Program-made: the position numbers and the translations under genes
Part shown: piece by piece, positions 9,256 through 19,098 of the stretch
Position numbering within the stretch: the stretch's first letter is position 1
How the letters are laid out: every line of letters starts with the position of its first letter
From: Streptococcus caballi DSM 19004
GTDB taxonomy: Bacteria > Bacillota > Bacilli > Lactobacillales > Streptococcaceae
Direction of reading: 5' to 3'
Length of the DNA: 64,000 nucleotides
Assembly (NCBI RefSeq): GCF_000379985.1
Contig: NZ_KB904096.1
Span: 34,127-98,126, forward strand
Notes under the pieces: model-generated
Told to the model about the DNA's origin: nothing
Database searches by the model: none
What the model saw: the letters and a program-made list of their open reading frames with translations, nothing else

Positions 9256-11955
9256 TTATCTTAAAATAATGGTGATGGTGTGGTCATCGTCATTGAGTTG
9301 GTTGAGTTTGTCTTTAGTGAGGAAGGCGTAGGCGTCATCGGTGATGTCGAGTGCTTGTCCGTCACAGTTGGCTTCTGCGATGATGTAGTTACCAAAATCT
9401 TTGTGGGCAGCATTTTCATAGGTGATATGGAATGTCTTGCTTGCAAACTGTGTCGTGATAGTTGCTCTGCCATTGTCATCAAATTGTTCGGCAAGGAGCT
9501 TAGGATAAAGCATCAGGTCACCGAACTTACCTTGGACACCGAAAACTTCAGTCACCATGGTCAGCATGTACCAGCTGGCAGCGCCAGTCAGATAGTGGTA
9601 GACGCCACGACCATCAGCACGGAAATACTCAGGAATACCTGGGTAAATGCGACTAGTTTCAAAGTTCAGAGAGGTGTCAGCCAAGGTTTTGAGAGCCTTC
9701 CAACCTTCTTTGGCAAAGCCACGACGGTAAAGAGCATTAGCATACATGACTGTCATATGTGAGAAAACAGCTCCGTTTTCTTTTTCACCATAGGCAAAAC
9801 CATACATCCGACCGAGATCCATTTTAAGCTCGTGAAAATCTGTATTGAGGCGGTAGCCACCAATTTCTGGACGATAGAGGTAATGGTCAGCACTCTTAGT
9901 CATCTTGCGAATTTGCTCGTCTGTCGCCACAAAATTCATAATTGGGAAGACTTGCCCCGTCAGCATCATGTGAATACGATCGTTATAAGCACCATCTGTC
10001 CTGTGACCGCTATTGTCGTAGTAGCTGTTGTACCAACCTTCATCATCATTGAGGTCTAGCCATTCTTTTTGTTGCAGATGCTGGCGCAGCCAAGTCGCTT
10101 TTTGAATGAGGTTGAGAGCCAGTTCAGATAAACTAATTTTGACCTTGCGACCATTGGTATTGTGAACGAGCTGGTTAGTGTAGGCATCAAGAATGTGATG
10201 CTTGCGACCAATGTTGTCGTAAATGGCTGAATCTTTTTTGAGCAGTAGACCAATTTCTTCTAAGATTTCAACAGAATCAGTTTTAGTTTTGCTTTCAAGT
10301 AAACGAATCAGAGCGGCTAATTCCATCAGATTGCCAGAATAAGCGGCGGTAAAGGCGACACTTTCACCGTTTTCGTCAGCCATATCCAGAGCATCATTCC
10401 AGTCAGCACCGCGCAAGCGATAAATGTTGTGGTCACCGACTTCATAGAAGCCTGTCAAGTGTTGAATCAGTAAGTGCTCAAGAATGCTACCTGTATAAAC
10501 GTTGTCAGTTGCAGTTCGCTGCTCATTACCATAAGTCTCGTCCCAATCACTATCAAGAGCAGTGCCACGCTTGACGTGAGAATCTTTAAAGTAGGAAACT
10601 TGGCGGGTCAGAATGTCAATGTCACCCGTCTGATCAATGTAAAGCTTAGTCGTGATGAGAGGCCAGAGCGCGTGATCCATCCAAACGCGACTGATACCGT
10701 TGCGGTCGGCTAGGAAATTGCCATCGCCCTCACCAATGATGGTGGCATTAGTCCCATCCAAGCGCACGCCCTTGAAGTTATTTTCAATCATGTGACCGAC
10801 TTGGGTAGGATCCATGAGTAGTAGTGAGAGGCAATCTTGCCAGAGGTCACGCCAGCCACGACCGCCACGACCGTAGTCATGATGAGGAAGGAAAGAACAA
10901 CCAAAGATACGACGTAAAAATGGTTGGAAGCAGACCCAGCGCATGTAATGATCAAAATCACTATTACCTGTCTTGAAATTCACCGTTACCTTGTCTTGCC
11001 AGTAATCTTTGGTTTCTTGCAGAATGTGGTCAACTGTGTCAGGGTCACGATACTTGTTAATGGTTGCCGTGATATTTTCTTCTTTAGTATCAATGCCCAG
11101 CAGCACTACAAACTGTTTGCTTTGCCCGGGTTCTAGGTTGAAGGTCTCAAAGCGAAAAGCACCCATAGCTTCGCGCCCTTCAATGTGATAGTCAGCTGCC
11201 ACACCAGTGCTAGCTGCATAAATAGCTCGCGGATGGATAAAGCTGCCACCCTCACCAATAAAACTTTCCACTGTTGGATAAAAAGCCTGTGGAGTCTTAC
11301 CAGCATCATCAAAACCAGCGATATAATAAATCTCATGATTGAGCTGGTGACCACGTTCGTCAAAGGACATGGTCGGCTTCACTTGAATACCAGTGTCAGT
11401 AGTCTTGATGCGGTGCAGCATAGACGTTACATTACGGTGGTCACGGATGTTATCAGCACTGCGCCCAAAAATTGGAATAGCAGCGTAGGCGGTGATGTCC
11501 TGTGCTATATCAGCTGCGTTAGTTACAGTAACGGTCATGATTTCCACATTATCATCGTGTGGGATGAACACAGTCACTTTAGTGTCCAACTTGAGGGTTG
11601 TGAGTTCACGACTCACAGTTTGCCACATGAAACCTGCGGTCACCGTGCTTTTTTCTTGGTCAGCGGTGAATTTTTGCGCTTCTTGTTGGGCAGAGGCACC
11701 GCTCAGTGACTCGACCACGCCCTCTTGGTTACGCAGCCAGAAGTTGCGCGTGGAGCGGTTGTTGTGCAGATTGTCGACACTTACAGGTTCTAGCAGGAAG
11801 TGTTCCTGATCAATCTTGCTATCGCCTCCTAAATTTGGTGTAATAGCACTTTTTAGCCCCGTTTCAGATGCTAGCGGGAAGTATAGGGAACTAATATTTT
11901 CAGCTTGGGCAAGAGAAAAGTCTCCCTTGTCATTAAGAAAAGTGATAGGTTTCAT
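9256..11955 (-). CDS. GH94 glycoside phosphorylase, laminaribiose-phosphorylase-like
   Basis: 899-aa GH94-superfamily protein, longer than cellobiose phosphorylases and of the subgroup with the motif GGRGWRDLWQDCLSLLL. The predicted catalytic Asp is residue 518 in LRGADWNDALDM. The C-terminal barrel motif YHYLTGAASWYML binds phosphate. There is no signal peptide. Sequences of this length and type include laminaribiose (beta-1,3) phosphorylases. Next to a cellobiose-type enzyme and mixed-linkage beta-glucanases, a beta-1,3 specificity would let the cell use both linkages of lichenin or barley glucan. Specificity is inferred, not proven. It starts after AAGGAG and is transcribed away from the importer genes. 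Confidence 0.78.
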   Translation of the reverse strand: MKPITFLNDKGDFSLAQAENISSLYFPLASETGLKSAITPNLGGDSKIDQEHFLLEPVSVDNLHNNRSTRNFWLRNQEGVVESLSGASAQQEAQKFTADQEKSTVTAGFMWQTVSRELTTLKLDTKVTVFIPHDDNVEIMTVTVTNAADIAQDITAYAAIPIFGRSADNIRDHRNVTSMLHRIKTTDTGIQVKPTMSFDERGHQLNHEIYYIAGFDDAGKTPQAFYPTVESFIGEGGSFIHPRAIYAASTGVAADYHIEGREAMGAFRFETFNLEPGQSKQFVVLLGIDTKEENITATINKYRDPDTVDHILQETKDYWQDKVTVNFKTGNSDFDHYMRWVCFQPFLRRIFGCSFLPHHDYGRGGRGWRDLWQDCLSLLLMDPTQVGHMIENNFKGVRLDGTNATIIGEGDGNFLADRNGISRVWMDHALWPLITTKLYIDQTGDIDILTRQVSYFKDSHVKRGTALDSDWDETYGNEQRTATDNVYTGSILEHLLIQHLTGFYEVGDHNIYRLRGADWNDALDMADENGESVAFTAAYSGNLMELAALIRLLESKTKTDSVEILEEIGLLLKKDSAIYDNIGRKHHILDAYTNQLVHNTNGRKVKISLSELALNLIQKATWLRQHLQQKEWLDLNDDEGWYNSYYDNSGHRTDGAYNDRIHMMLTGQVFPIMNFVATDEQIRKMTKSADHYLYRPEIGGYRLNTDFHELKMDLGRMYGFAYGEKENGAVFSHMTVMYANALYRRGFAKEGWKALKTLADTSLNFETSRIYPGIPEYFRADGRGVYHYLTGAASWYMLTMVTEVFGVQGKFGDLMLYPKLLAEQFDDNGRATITTQFASKTFHITYENAAHKDFGNYIIAEANCDGQALDITDDAYAFLTKDKLNQLNDDDHTITIILR

Positions 11956-12340
11956 TGGAAACTCCTTTTTCTTCGATTTTCGTATGTTTTTATTTTAAAG
12001 AAAGCGCTTGTTCCAGAAAATCAAAAAAATCAAAAAAATATCATAAATATGACATTAAAAGGAAATATATCAATAATTTAGTTAGTCTCGCTTATTTTAA
12101 AGTGAAATAAGTCCTATCAGAAAATGACTAAAAAGACCTTAATGACGCCGTTATAGCTGAACCTAACTTATTTTTTCTACCATTTAAAGCGAGAAAAAAA
12201 CAAAAATATCAAAAATAAAAAGTTTTTCAACTCAGGTCATAAATCTGGTATTTTTTTAAAATTTATAATATAACGATTGAGTCAAGCAAGCTATAATACA
12301 GTTACAAAAACACGAGGGCGACCTCAAAAAGGAGAAAATG
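11956..12340. promoter_or_regulatory. Divergent control region between GH94 genes and the sugar importer
   Basis: AT-rich 385-bp region with no gene. A catabolite-repression-like core (AAAGCGCTTGTT, from about 12001) lies just upstream of the minus-strand GH94 gene, and a second AAGCGCTT core lies inside the first codons of the binding-protein gene (about 12354). A perfect 7-bp inverted repeat, CTTATTT-N7-AAATAAG, is at 12091-12111. A -10 box TATAAT at 12292-12297 has no good -35, as expected for an activator-dependent promoter; the AraC-type regulator at 19769 is the candidate activator. The sites are seen; their function is inferred. Confidence 0.5.
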
Positions 12341-13717
12341 ATGAACAAAAAAGTAAGCGCTTTTATAGCAATTGCTCTTGCAGCAGGAACCATGGTGGCA
12401 TGCTCTAACAAGTCAGGTTCAAGTTCAAAAACAGCCGCAGCCAAGGAAGGCAAGATCATCAACGTCTATTCTTGGAATGATGAATTCCGCCAACGCGTTG
12501 AAGCGGTTTATCCAGAAGTTAAATCAACTTCTAAAGATGGTACTGTGACAAAACTAAAAGATGGTACTGAAATCCACTGGATTGTCAACCCTAACCAAGA
12601 CGGTGTTTATCAACAAAAATTGGACGAGGCTCTGCTTAAACAAGACTCAGCATCAGCTGACGACAAAGTTGATATATTCTTGTCAGAAACAGACTACGTT
12701 AACAAATATTCCTCTAAAGAAGCTGGCGCAGCAATGCCTTTGAAAGATCTTGGCATCAATCCAGATAAAGACTTAGCAGACCAATACAAATTCACAAAAG
12801 TGACTGCATCAGACGAAGATGGCGTTCAACGTGGTTCTACTTGGCAGACCTGTCCAGGTGTCCTTGTTTATCGCCGTGACATCGCTAAAGAAGTCTTCGG
12901 AACAGACGATCCTAAAGAAATAGGTGCGAAAGTTAACAGTTGGGACAAGATGAAAGAAACCGCTAAAGTCTTGAAAGATAAAGGTTATTACGGCTTCGCA
13001 TCTTACGCTGATACCTTCCGCCTCTACGGTAACAACATTGAAATACCTTGGGTTAAAGATGGTGAAACAACTGTTAATGTTGGACCAGAAGTCATGAACT
13101 GGGTTAAAGATTCTAAAGAATGGCTTGACGCTGGTTACTTCAATAAGACTGTTAAAGGTCAATGGACAGATGACTGGAACAAGACCATGGGTTCTGATTC
13201 TAAAGTCTTTGCCTTCCTCTTCCCTGCTTGGGGTGTCGACTTCACACTGAAACCAAACTGGGATGGTGCGGATGGACAATGGGCTGTAACCACTCCACCA
13301 CAAGAATATAACTGGGGTGGTTCTTACATCCACGGTGCAGAAGGAACTGATAATCCAAAACATGTTAAAGATATTATTCTAGCTTTGACAGCTGAGAAGG
13401 ATAACCTCTTAAAGATTTCAAAAGATTACCAAGACTTTACTAATACTAAGTCTGGTATGAAAGAAGCCGCTAAGGATGACAGCTTTAAATCAGACTTCCT
13501 TGGTGGACAAAACGCCTTCGAATATTATGCACCAGTTGCAGAAAATATTAAGATTGCACCATTGTCAGCTTATGACCAAGGTTGTGTTGAATTGTTCCAA
13601 AACTCATTCAACGACTACCTCCAAGGTAAAGTAAGCTTCGATAAAGCTAAAACAAACTTTGAAACAGCCATCAAAGAACGTTATCCAGAAATTACAGACG
13701 TTAAATGGCCTAAATAA
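12341..13717 (+). CDS. ABC sugar importer, substrate-binding lipoprotein
   Basis: 458-aa secreted lipoprotein: Lys-containing N-terminus, hydrophobic core and lipobox ending at Cys21 (GTMVAC), followed by a Ser/Lys-rich tether. The body is a type-1 extracellular solute-binding protein of the family that handles oligosaccharides, with many Trp residues (WTDDWNKTM, FPAWGVDF) suited to stacking on sugars. Two ATGs are adjacent; the second (12341) has better spacing from GGAG. It is the first gene of a group with two permeases and two GH16 glucanases, so the ligand is probably a beta-gluco-oligosaccharide. Confidence 0.85.
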   Translation: MNKKVSAFIAIALAAGTMVACSNKSGSSSKTAAAKEGKIINVYSWNDEFRQRVEAVYPEVKSTSKDGTVTKLKDGTEIHWIVNPNQDGVYQQKLDEALLKQDSASADDKVDIFLSETDYVNKYSSKEAGAAMPLKDLGINPDKDLADQYKFTKVTASDEDGVQRGSTWQTCPGVLVYRRDIAKEVFGTDDPKEIGAKVNSWDKMKETAKVLKDKGYYGFASYADTFRLYGNNIEIPWVKDGETTVNVGPEVMNWVKDSKEWLDAGYFNKTVKGQWTDDWNKTMGSDSKVFAFLFPAWGVDFTLKPNWDGADGQWAVTTPPQEYNWGGSYIHGAEGTDNPKHVKDIILALTAEKDNLLKISKDYQDFTNTKSGMKEAAKDDSFKSDFLGGQNAFEYYAPVAENIKIAPLSAYDQGCVELFQNSFNDYLQGKVSFDKAKTNFETAIKERYPEITDVKWPK

Positions 13718-13724
13718 TCACTAA

Positions 13725-13751
13725 GAGGCTAGGACAAAACGTCCCAGCCTC
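13725..13751 (+). other. Stable hairpin after the binding-protein gene
   Basis: GAGGCTAGGAC pairs with GTCCCAGCCTC (one mismatch) around a 5-nt loop and has no T-tract. Such hairpins between the binding-protein gene and the permease genes usually protect the upstream mRNA or attenuate downstream transcription, giving excess binding protein. The 144-bp space that follows holds no gene. Confidence 0.55.
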
Positions 13752-13895
13752 ATCTTAAGAGAAAAACGAAAAACACATTTTTCGGAGTATCTCATGCTCT
13801 TTATTGTTTTACTATTGCAAAGCAAGTTGCTAGCATTCGTATCACTCTAGAAAAGTAACAAAAAATAAAGAGCCCCTAATTAGAGGAGTAATGAG

Positions 13896-14840
13896 ATGAA
13901 ACAAAAACGTAAGCGTATCAATTATGGAAAATGGGGCTACATCTTCATTCTTCCATTCTTTCTGAGTTTCTTTATTTTCTCTTTCATCCCACTCGTTGAT
14001 ACGATTCGATACAGTTTTTACGAGTATTATCGGTCAGGGATCAGAGAAATCGGTCCGCGTTTTATCGGGCTGGACAACTATGTTAGCCTGTTGCATTCAG
14101 ACATGCTCAGGTATGCGGGAAATACCATGATTCTCTGGTTGATTGGCTTCATTCCACAGATTGTGATTGCTCTGCTTCTTGCAAACTGGTTTGTAGATGC
14201 TCGACTTAAAATCCGTGGCAAACAATTCTTCAAGGTTGTCATTTATCTGCCAAACTTGATTATGGCATCAGCCTTTGCCATGTTGTTTTTTACCCTTTTC
14301 TCAACTAATGGTCCTATCAACTCCATCCTAGAATCTCTAGGCTGGATTAAAGCGCCAATTGATTTTATGGGAACAGCCTTTGGCACACGTTCATTGATTG
14401 GAATTATGAACTTCCTAATGTGGTTTGGTAATACTACTATCATGCTCATGGCAGCTATCATGGGAATCAGCCCTGATATCTTTGAAGCAGCAGAAATTGA
14501 TGGTTGTAACAGTCGCCAACGCTTCTTCTACATTACACTACCAATGATTCGTCCAATCCTTGCTTATACCTTGATTACGTCAATTATTGGTGGACTTCAA
14601 ATGTTTGATGTCCCACAAATTTTGACAAATGGTCAAGGGTCTCCAGACCGTACCTCAACAACCCTTATCATGTTCTTGAACAACCACTTGAAGAGCAAAA
14701 ACTACGGTATGGCAGGTTCCTTGTCTGTTTACCTCTTTGTCGTGAGTGCTATTCTTTGCTGGTTTGTTTACAAAATGACTAACAACGAGCTCAAAACGAC
14801 TAAGCGAAATCTCCAAAGAAAGGCTAAAAAGGTGAAATGA
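13896..14840 (+). CDS. ABC sugar importer permease (MalF/UgpA type)
   Basis: 314-aa inner-membrane permease with six predicted helices. The cytoplasmic EAA loop EAAEIDGCNSRQRFFYITLP docks on the ATPase. The N-terminus is rich in Lys/Arg (MKQKRKRINYGKWGY). RBS AGAGGAG precedes it. The stop overlaps the start of the second permease (ATGA), so both are coupled. It works with the lipoprotein upstream and probably with the MsmK-like ATPase at 17918. Confidence 0.9.
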   Translation: MKQKRKRINYGKWGYIFILPFFLSFFIFSFIPLVDTIRYSFYEYYRSGIREIGPRFIGLDNYVSLLHSDMLRYAGNTMILWLIGFIPQIVIALLLANWFVDARLKIRGKQFFKVVIYLPNLIMASAFAMLFFTLFSTNGPINSILESLGWIKAPIDFMGTAFGTRSLIGIMNFLMWFGNTTIMLMAAIMGISPDIFEAAEIDGCNSRQRFFYITLPMIRPILAYTLITSIIGGLQMFDVPQILTNGQGSPDRTSTTLIMFLNNHLKSKNYGMAGSLSVYLFVVSAILCWFVYKMTNNELKTTKRNLQRKAKKVK

Positions 14841-15685
14841 TGTCAACAAAAGCACAAAACCTATTACGCACCATTGTGGCACATTTTGTATTAATTACTT
14901 TATCCTTTATGTGTCTCTTCTTCTTCTACATCTTGATTATCAATGCGACTCACTCCCATGCTGAATTGCAAAAAGGTTTCTCTGCTCTACCAGGAAGTTA
15001 TCTCTTTGATAACCTGGAAAAGGTCGCCAACGACGGTAGCTTCCCTATGTTTCGAGGGATTCTCAACAGCCTTATTGTGTCAAGCTTGACTGCAGCTATC
15101 TGTACCTATTTCTCAGCCTTGACCGCATACGGCCTTTACGTTTACGATTTCAGACTCAAAAAAATCGCTTTTACCTTTATCATGGCAATCTTGGTTATGC
15201 CAACACAAGTCACTTCAATGGGGTTCTTGCGCTTGATTACCAATATGGGCATGTATGACACACTTTTGCCGCTCATTATCCCATCCATTGCCTCACCAGC
15301 AGTTTTCTACTTCATGTACAGTTACATGCAGTCATCACTTCCTATTTCTTTGGTAGAAGCTGCGCGTATCGATGGGTCTAGCGAATTTCGCACCTTTAAC
15401 ACTATCGTTTTGCCAATCATGAAACCGGCTATCGCAGTCCAAGCAATCTTCACCTTTGTTGGTTCATGGAATAATTACTTCATTCCAGCCTTGGTTATTC
15501 AATCTAAAGACAAAATGACTGTGCCCATTCTTATCGCAACCCTTCGTGGGGCAGACTATATGAGCTTTGACATGGGTAAGATCTACACCATGATTCTTGT
15601 AGCTATCGTTCCAATCATTATTGTTTACCTCTTCTTATCAAAATACATTATCGCAGGGATTACCCTCGGTGGTGTTAAAGAATAA
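14837..15685 (+). CDS. ABC sugar importer permease (MalG/UgpE type)
   Basis: 282-aa partner permease with six hydrophobic segments and the EAA motif VEAARIDGSSEFRTFNTIVL. It ends in GITLGGVKE, a C-terminus typical of the MalG group. It overlaps the first permease gene by 4 nt. Together they form the transmembrane channel of an oligosaccharide importer. The wall-anchored glucanase gene follows after 53 bp, which suggests co-transcription. Confidence 0.9.
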   Translation: MMSTKAQNLLRTIVAHFVLITLSFMCLFFFYILIINATHSHAELQKGFSALPGSYLFDNLEKVANDGSFPMFRGILNSLIVSSLTAAICTYFSALTAYGLYVYDFRLKKIAFTFIMAILVMPTQVTSMGFLRLITNMGMYDTLLPLIIPSIASPAVFYFMYSYMQSSLPISLVEAARIDGSSEFRTFNTIVLPIMKPAIAVQAIFTFVGSWNNYFIPALVIQSKDKMTVPILIATLRGADYMSFDMGKIYTMILVAIVPIIIVYLFLSKYIIAGITLGGVKE

Positions 15686-15738
15686 TTTCATCCTATTTCA
15701 TTTTTTCAATATCCCAATTTATCTTATGGAGGACTAGA

Positions 15739-17046
15739 ATGTCTAAAAAGAGTGTTTTAAAATGTATTTGCTACGCAACAGTTCTCGCTAGCTTACAAGT
15801 AGGACTCAGCACGGTCGCAGCTGATGATACAGCAATAGTACCGGATACTGATTCACAAACTGAACTTACAGCGAGCCTATCTCAACCACCAGTTGCTGAA
15901 ACGCCAGTAACAGAAGAAGCACCAGTCGCTCAAGGAACACCGGCAACTGAAGCTCCAGTAGTATCAGCTGACGTGGCAACAGCTGACACAGAACAAAGTG
16001 ATGCAATTGGCACAGCCAATACGGATACAGCAATAACCACAACAGCAGAAGTCCCCACGGCAGAAGAAGCAGCTCTGCCAAGTTCCTATCAGACAAAGTT
16101 TGATGCTTATGATGATGCTACCATGGCAAAAGCTGATTGGTGGAACGGCAATCCATTTGGAGCTGTTTGGAAACCAGATCAAGTTAAAGTTGAAGATGGC
16201 ATCATGACACTCACTATTGATAAAGAAACTGATGGCGAAGCACCTGTTGATTACATCTCTGGTGAATTGCGAACGCAAGAATTCTTTGGTTATGGAAAGT
16301 ATGAAGTCAGCATGAAGCCAATCAAAAATCCTGGTACTGTAAGTTCCTTCTTCACCTACACAGGACCAAGTGATAACAACCCCTGGGATGAAATTGATAT
16401 TGAATTTCTTGGTAAAGATACGACAAAAGTACAGTTTAACTACTACACAGACGGTGTCGGTGGTCACGAATATATCTATGACCTTGGTTTTGACGCTGCA
16501 GCTAACTTCCACTCTTACGGTTTTGACTGGCAACCAGATAAAATCACTTGGTTTGTTGATGGTAAAGAGGTTTATTCTGCAACGGAAAATCTCCCAGTCA
16601 CTCCAGGTAAAATTATGATGAATGCTTGGGTAGGTACAGGTGTTGACGATTGGTTGGAACCATTTGACGGCACCACACCACTTGTAGCAAGCTACGATTG
16701 GTTCACCTACAGCAAGGCATCGAAAGTCATAACTGCTGATAATAGCACAACGGAACCAGCTCTTGAACCAACACAAATTCAAACTACTAGGCCAGCTACA
16801 GCAGAAGTCCCTACCATTACAGCAGCTAAACCTGCTGCAGCAACTCCAGTAGCAACAGTAGCGCAAGCCCCTGCTGCTCTAGCGTCAACAAGTCAAGACC
16901 CAGTAGTAGAAGTTCCAGTTGAAAAAGGAGCGGTAGCCGCATTGCCAAGAACAGGCAACAGCGAAAACCGAGCCCTACCACTCCTAGGCATTCTCCTGGC
17001 ACTAGTCGGCACCATGCTTACGCCATTTAAGAAAAAACAAGACTAA
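15739..17046 (+). CDS. Wall-anchored GH16 beta-1,3-1,4-glucanase (lichenase)
   Basis: 435-aa surface enzyme. A signal peptide (to about residue 28) is followed by a Pro/Thr/Ala/Glu-rich linker to about residue 112. The GH16 domain (about 115-325) carries the catalytic motif [10 protein letters not shown], with nucleophile Glu218, Asp220 and acid/base Glu222. A second Ala/Pro/Thr-rich linker leads to the sortase signal LPRTG (402-406), a hydrophobic helix and the basic tail KKKQD. It would cut mixed-linkage beta-glucans outside the cell into oligosaccharides for the importer. A sortase-anchored lichenase is known from rumen S. bovis. A GGAGG RBS precedes the ATG. Confidence 0.93.
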   Translation: MSKKSVLKCICYATVLASLQVGLSTVAADDTAIVPDTDSQTELTASLSQPPVAETPVTEEAPVAQGTPATEAPVVSADVATADTEQSDAIGTANTDTAITTTAEVPTAEEAALPSSYQTKFDAYDDATMAKADWWNGNPFGAVWKPDQVKVEDGIMTLTIDKETDGEAPVDYISGELRTQEFFGYGKYEVSMKPIKNPGTVSSFFTYTGPSDNNPWDEIDIEFLGKDTTKVQFNYYTDGVGGHEYIYDLGFDAAANFHSYGFDWQPDKITWFVDGKEVYSATENLPVTPGKIMMNAWVGTGVDDWLEPFDGTTPLVASYDWFTYSKASKVITADNSTTEPALEPTQIQTTRPATAEVPTITAAKPAAATPVATVAQAPAALASTSQDPVVEVPVEKGAVAALPRTGNSENRALPLLGILLALVGTMLTPFKKKQD

Positions 17047-17116
17047 TATTACATTTCTAAATGACTTTGGGAGTGTGATAGTCATTTCGCTCCCAGCTTT
17101 TTTAAAGGTGGATCGC

Positions 17117-17842
17117 ATGATGAAAAAATGGTTACTACTTGTTACCCTTGTGGCATTAACCACAATTACTACACAAAAAGTGAGCACACAAACAATGCAT
17201 AATATCAAAACAACACATTTTGGCACAGGCTTTGAACATTACGACGCCAGCTATATGGAGCTGCGCACCGGCTCAAACGGTGAGATGTTTAACTGCCAGT
17301 GGAAACCTGACAACGTTGCCTTTCACAATGATGTCATGATACTGAAAATTGACAGTGATGGTCGTGGCGGCTATACAGGCGGCGAATGGAGAACTCGTGA
17401 CTATTTTGGATATGGACTTTACCAAGTCCGTATGAAACCCATCAAAAACACAGGTGTCGTCAGTTCTTTCTTCACCTACACTGGTCCTAGCGACGGCACT
17501 AAGTGGGATGAAATAGACATTGAATTTCTCGGGAAAAATACCACACAAGTCCAGTTCAATTACTTTACTGATGGTGTTGGAAATCATGAAAAGCTCTATG
17601 ATTTAGGCTTTGATGCGACAGCGGATTTTCATACCTATGGTTTTGAGTGGCAACCTGACCACATCACCTGGCTGGTGGATGGCAGAGCTGTTTATACGGC
17701 ATATGACAATATTCCAAGTACACCAGGAAAAATCATGATGAATACTTGGCCAGGTATAGGTGTTGACAATTGGTTGGCACCTTACGATGGAAAAACACCT
17801 CTATACGGTTACTATGACTGGATAAGTTATGATCCTTTTTGA
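17117..17842 (+). CDS. Second GH16 beta-glucanase, secreted, no wall anchor
   Basis: 241-aa protein with a hydrophobic N-terminal segment ([17 protein letters not shown]) and one GH16 domain carrying the same catalytic motif [10 protein letters not shown] (Glu132, Asp134, Glu136). It closely resembles the catalytic domain of the preceding gene (for example [17 protein letters not shown] and KIMMN occur in both), so the pair looks like an old tandem duplication. It lacks linkers and LPXTG and should be released or stay signal-anchored. I chose the ATG at 17117 because AAAGGTGG lies at proper distance and the signal sequence starts there. Confidence 0.88.
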   Translation: MMKKWLLLVTLVALTTITTQKVSTQTMHNIKTTHFGTGFEHYDASYMELRTGSNGEMFNCQWKPDNVAFHNDVMILKIDSDGRGGYTGGEWRTRDYFGYGLYQVRMKPIKNTGVVSSFFTYTGPSDGTKWDEIDIEFLGKNTTQVQFNYFTDGVGNHEKLYDLGFDATADFHTYGFEWQPDHITWLVDGRAVYTAYDNIPSTPGKIMMNTWPGIGVDNWLAPYDGKTPLYGYYDWISYDPF

Positions 17843-17917
17843 TCATCCATCTAAGTGACGGTCGGTTTAATTCGGCCGATAACACTATCAGAAAGACTAT
17901 TTAGAAAGATTGATAAC

Positions 17918-19051
17918 ATGGTTGAATTAAATCTAAATCACATTTACAAAAAATACTCAAACGCAACTCATTATGCTGTTGAAGATTTTAACATCGACAT
18001 CAAGGATAAAGAATTCATCGTTTTTGTTGGCCCATCGGGCTGCGGAAAATCAACAACCCTGCGCATGGTAGCGGGTTTGGAAGACATCACCGAAGGTGAA
18101 CTCAAAATTGATGATGTTGTTGTCAACGACATGGCCCCAAAAGACCGCGATATCGCCATGGTCTTCCAAAACTACGCTTTGTATCCACACATGACGGTTT
18201 ACGATAACATGGCTTTCGGTCTCAAGCTGCGCAAATACAGCAAGGCTGATATTGACAAACGCGTCAAAGAAGCTGCTGAAATCCTTAGCTTGACCGAATT
18301 TTTGCAACGTAAACCAGCTGATTTGTCTGGTGGTCAACGCCAGCGTGTTGCTATGGGGCGTGCCATTGTTCGTGATGCCAAAGTCTTCCTCATGGACGAA
18401 CCCTTGTCAAACTTGGACGCCAAACTGCGTGTGTCCATGCGTGCTGAGATAGCTAAAATTCACCACCGCATCGGGGCAACAACTATCTACGTAACCCACG
18501 ATCAAACCGAAGCTATGACCTTAGCTGACCGCATTGTCATTATGAGTTCAAGCAAGAACTCTGACGGTTCAGGAACTATCGGACGTGTCGAACAAATCGG
18601 TACACCTCAGGAGCTCTATAATACCCCTGCTAATAAATTTGTGGCAGGGTTCATCGGAAGCCCTGCTATGAATTTCTTCACTGTGACCGTTGAAAAAGAC
18701 CGCTTGGTCAGCAAAGACGGTTTTACGTTAGGCTTGCCACAAGGTCAAGCTAAGGTTTTGGCAAACAAAGGCTACCTTGGTAAGGAAGTGATTTTCGGTA
18801 TTCGTCCAGAAGATATTTCTAGTGACCAAATCGTGCACGACACTTATCCGGATGCAACGATTACATCAGAAGTGGTGGTGTCAGAATTGCTCGGCTCAGA
18901 AACCATGCTTTACGTCAGGGCTGGACAATCTGAATTTGCTTCACGTGTTGATGCGCGTGATTTCCACAATCCAGGAGAAAAAATTGCCTTAACATTTAAC
19001 GTTGTTAAAGGACATTTCTTTGACACTGAAACTGAGATAGCCATTCGCTAA
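17918..19051 (+). CDS. msmK: MsmK/UgpC-type sugar ABC transporter ATPase
   Basis: 377-aa cytoplasmic ATPase. Walker A GPSGCGKSTT, Q-loop FQNYALYPHM, signature LSGGQRQRVAMGRAI, Walker B VFLMDEPLSNLDA and the switch His in VTHDQTEAM are intact. A C-terminal regulatory OB-like domain (about 240-377) is that of the MalK/MsmK group, in which one ATPase can serve several oligosaccharide importers. I start at the ATG giving MVELNLNHIYKKY; an in-frame codon 63 nt upstream would add residues foreign to the family. It probably energises the importer at 12341-15685. Confidence 0.92.
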   Translation: MVELNLNHIYKKYSNATHYAVEDFNIDIKDKEFIVFVGPSGCGKSTTLRMVAGLEDITEGELKIDDVVVNDMAPKDRDIAMVFQNYALYPHMTVYDNMAFGLKLRKYSKADIDKRVKEAAEILSLTEFLQRKPADLSGGQRQRVAMGRAIVRDAKVFLMDEPLSNLDAKLRVSMRAEIAKIHHRIGATTIYVTHDQTEAMTLADRIVIMSSSKNSDGSGTIGRVEQIGTPQELYNTPANKFVAGFIGSPAMNFFTVTVEKDRLVSKDGFTLGLPQGQAKVLANKGYLGKEVIFGIRPEDISSDQIVHDTYPDATITSEVVVSELLGSETMLYVRAGQSEFASRVDARDFHNPGEKIALTFNVVKGHFFDTETEIAIR

Positions 19052-19066
19052 GCAACCTCCTAATAA

Positions 19067-19098
19067 AAGTCTGAGACCTAAGTCTCAGGCTTCTTGAT
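19067..19098 (+). terminator. Terminator after the ATPase gene
   Basis: Stem CTGAGAC / GTCTCAG extended by AAG/CTT, with a CTAA loop, followed by a weak T-rich stretch (TTCTTGATTT). It marks the end of the importer-glucanase operon. Confidence 0.6.

Noticed and set aside
9280..9762. Long plus-strand reading frames inside the GH94 genes (also 11185-11709 and 7211-7726)
   Set aside because: They are antisense shadows of the phosphorylase genes; no RBS, composition is the mirror of the real coding strand.
15964..16866. 300-codon minus-strand frame opposite the lichenase gene
   Set aside because: Cys/Phe-rich nonsense translation produced by the Thr/Ala/Pro-rich and GH16 codons of the other strand; no start signals.
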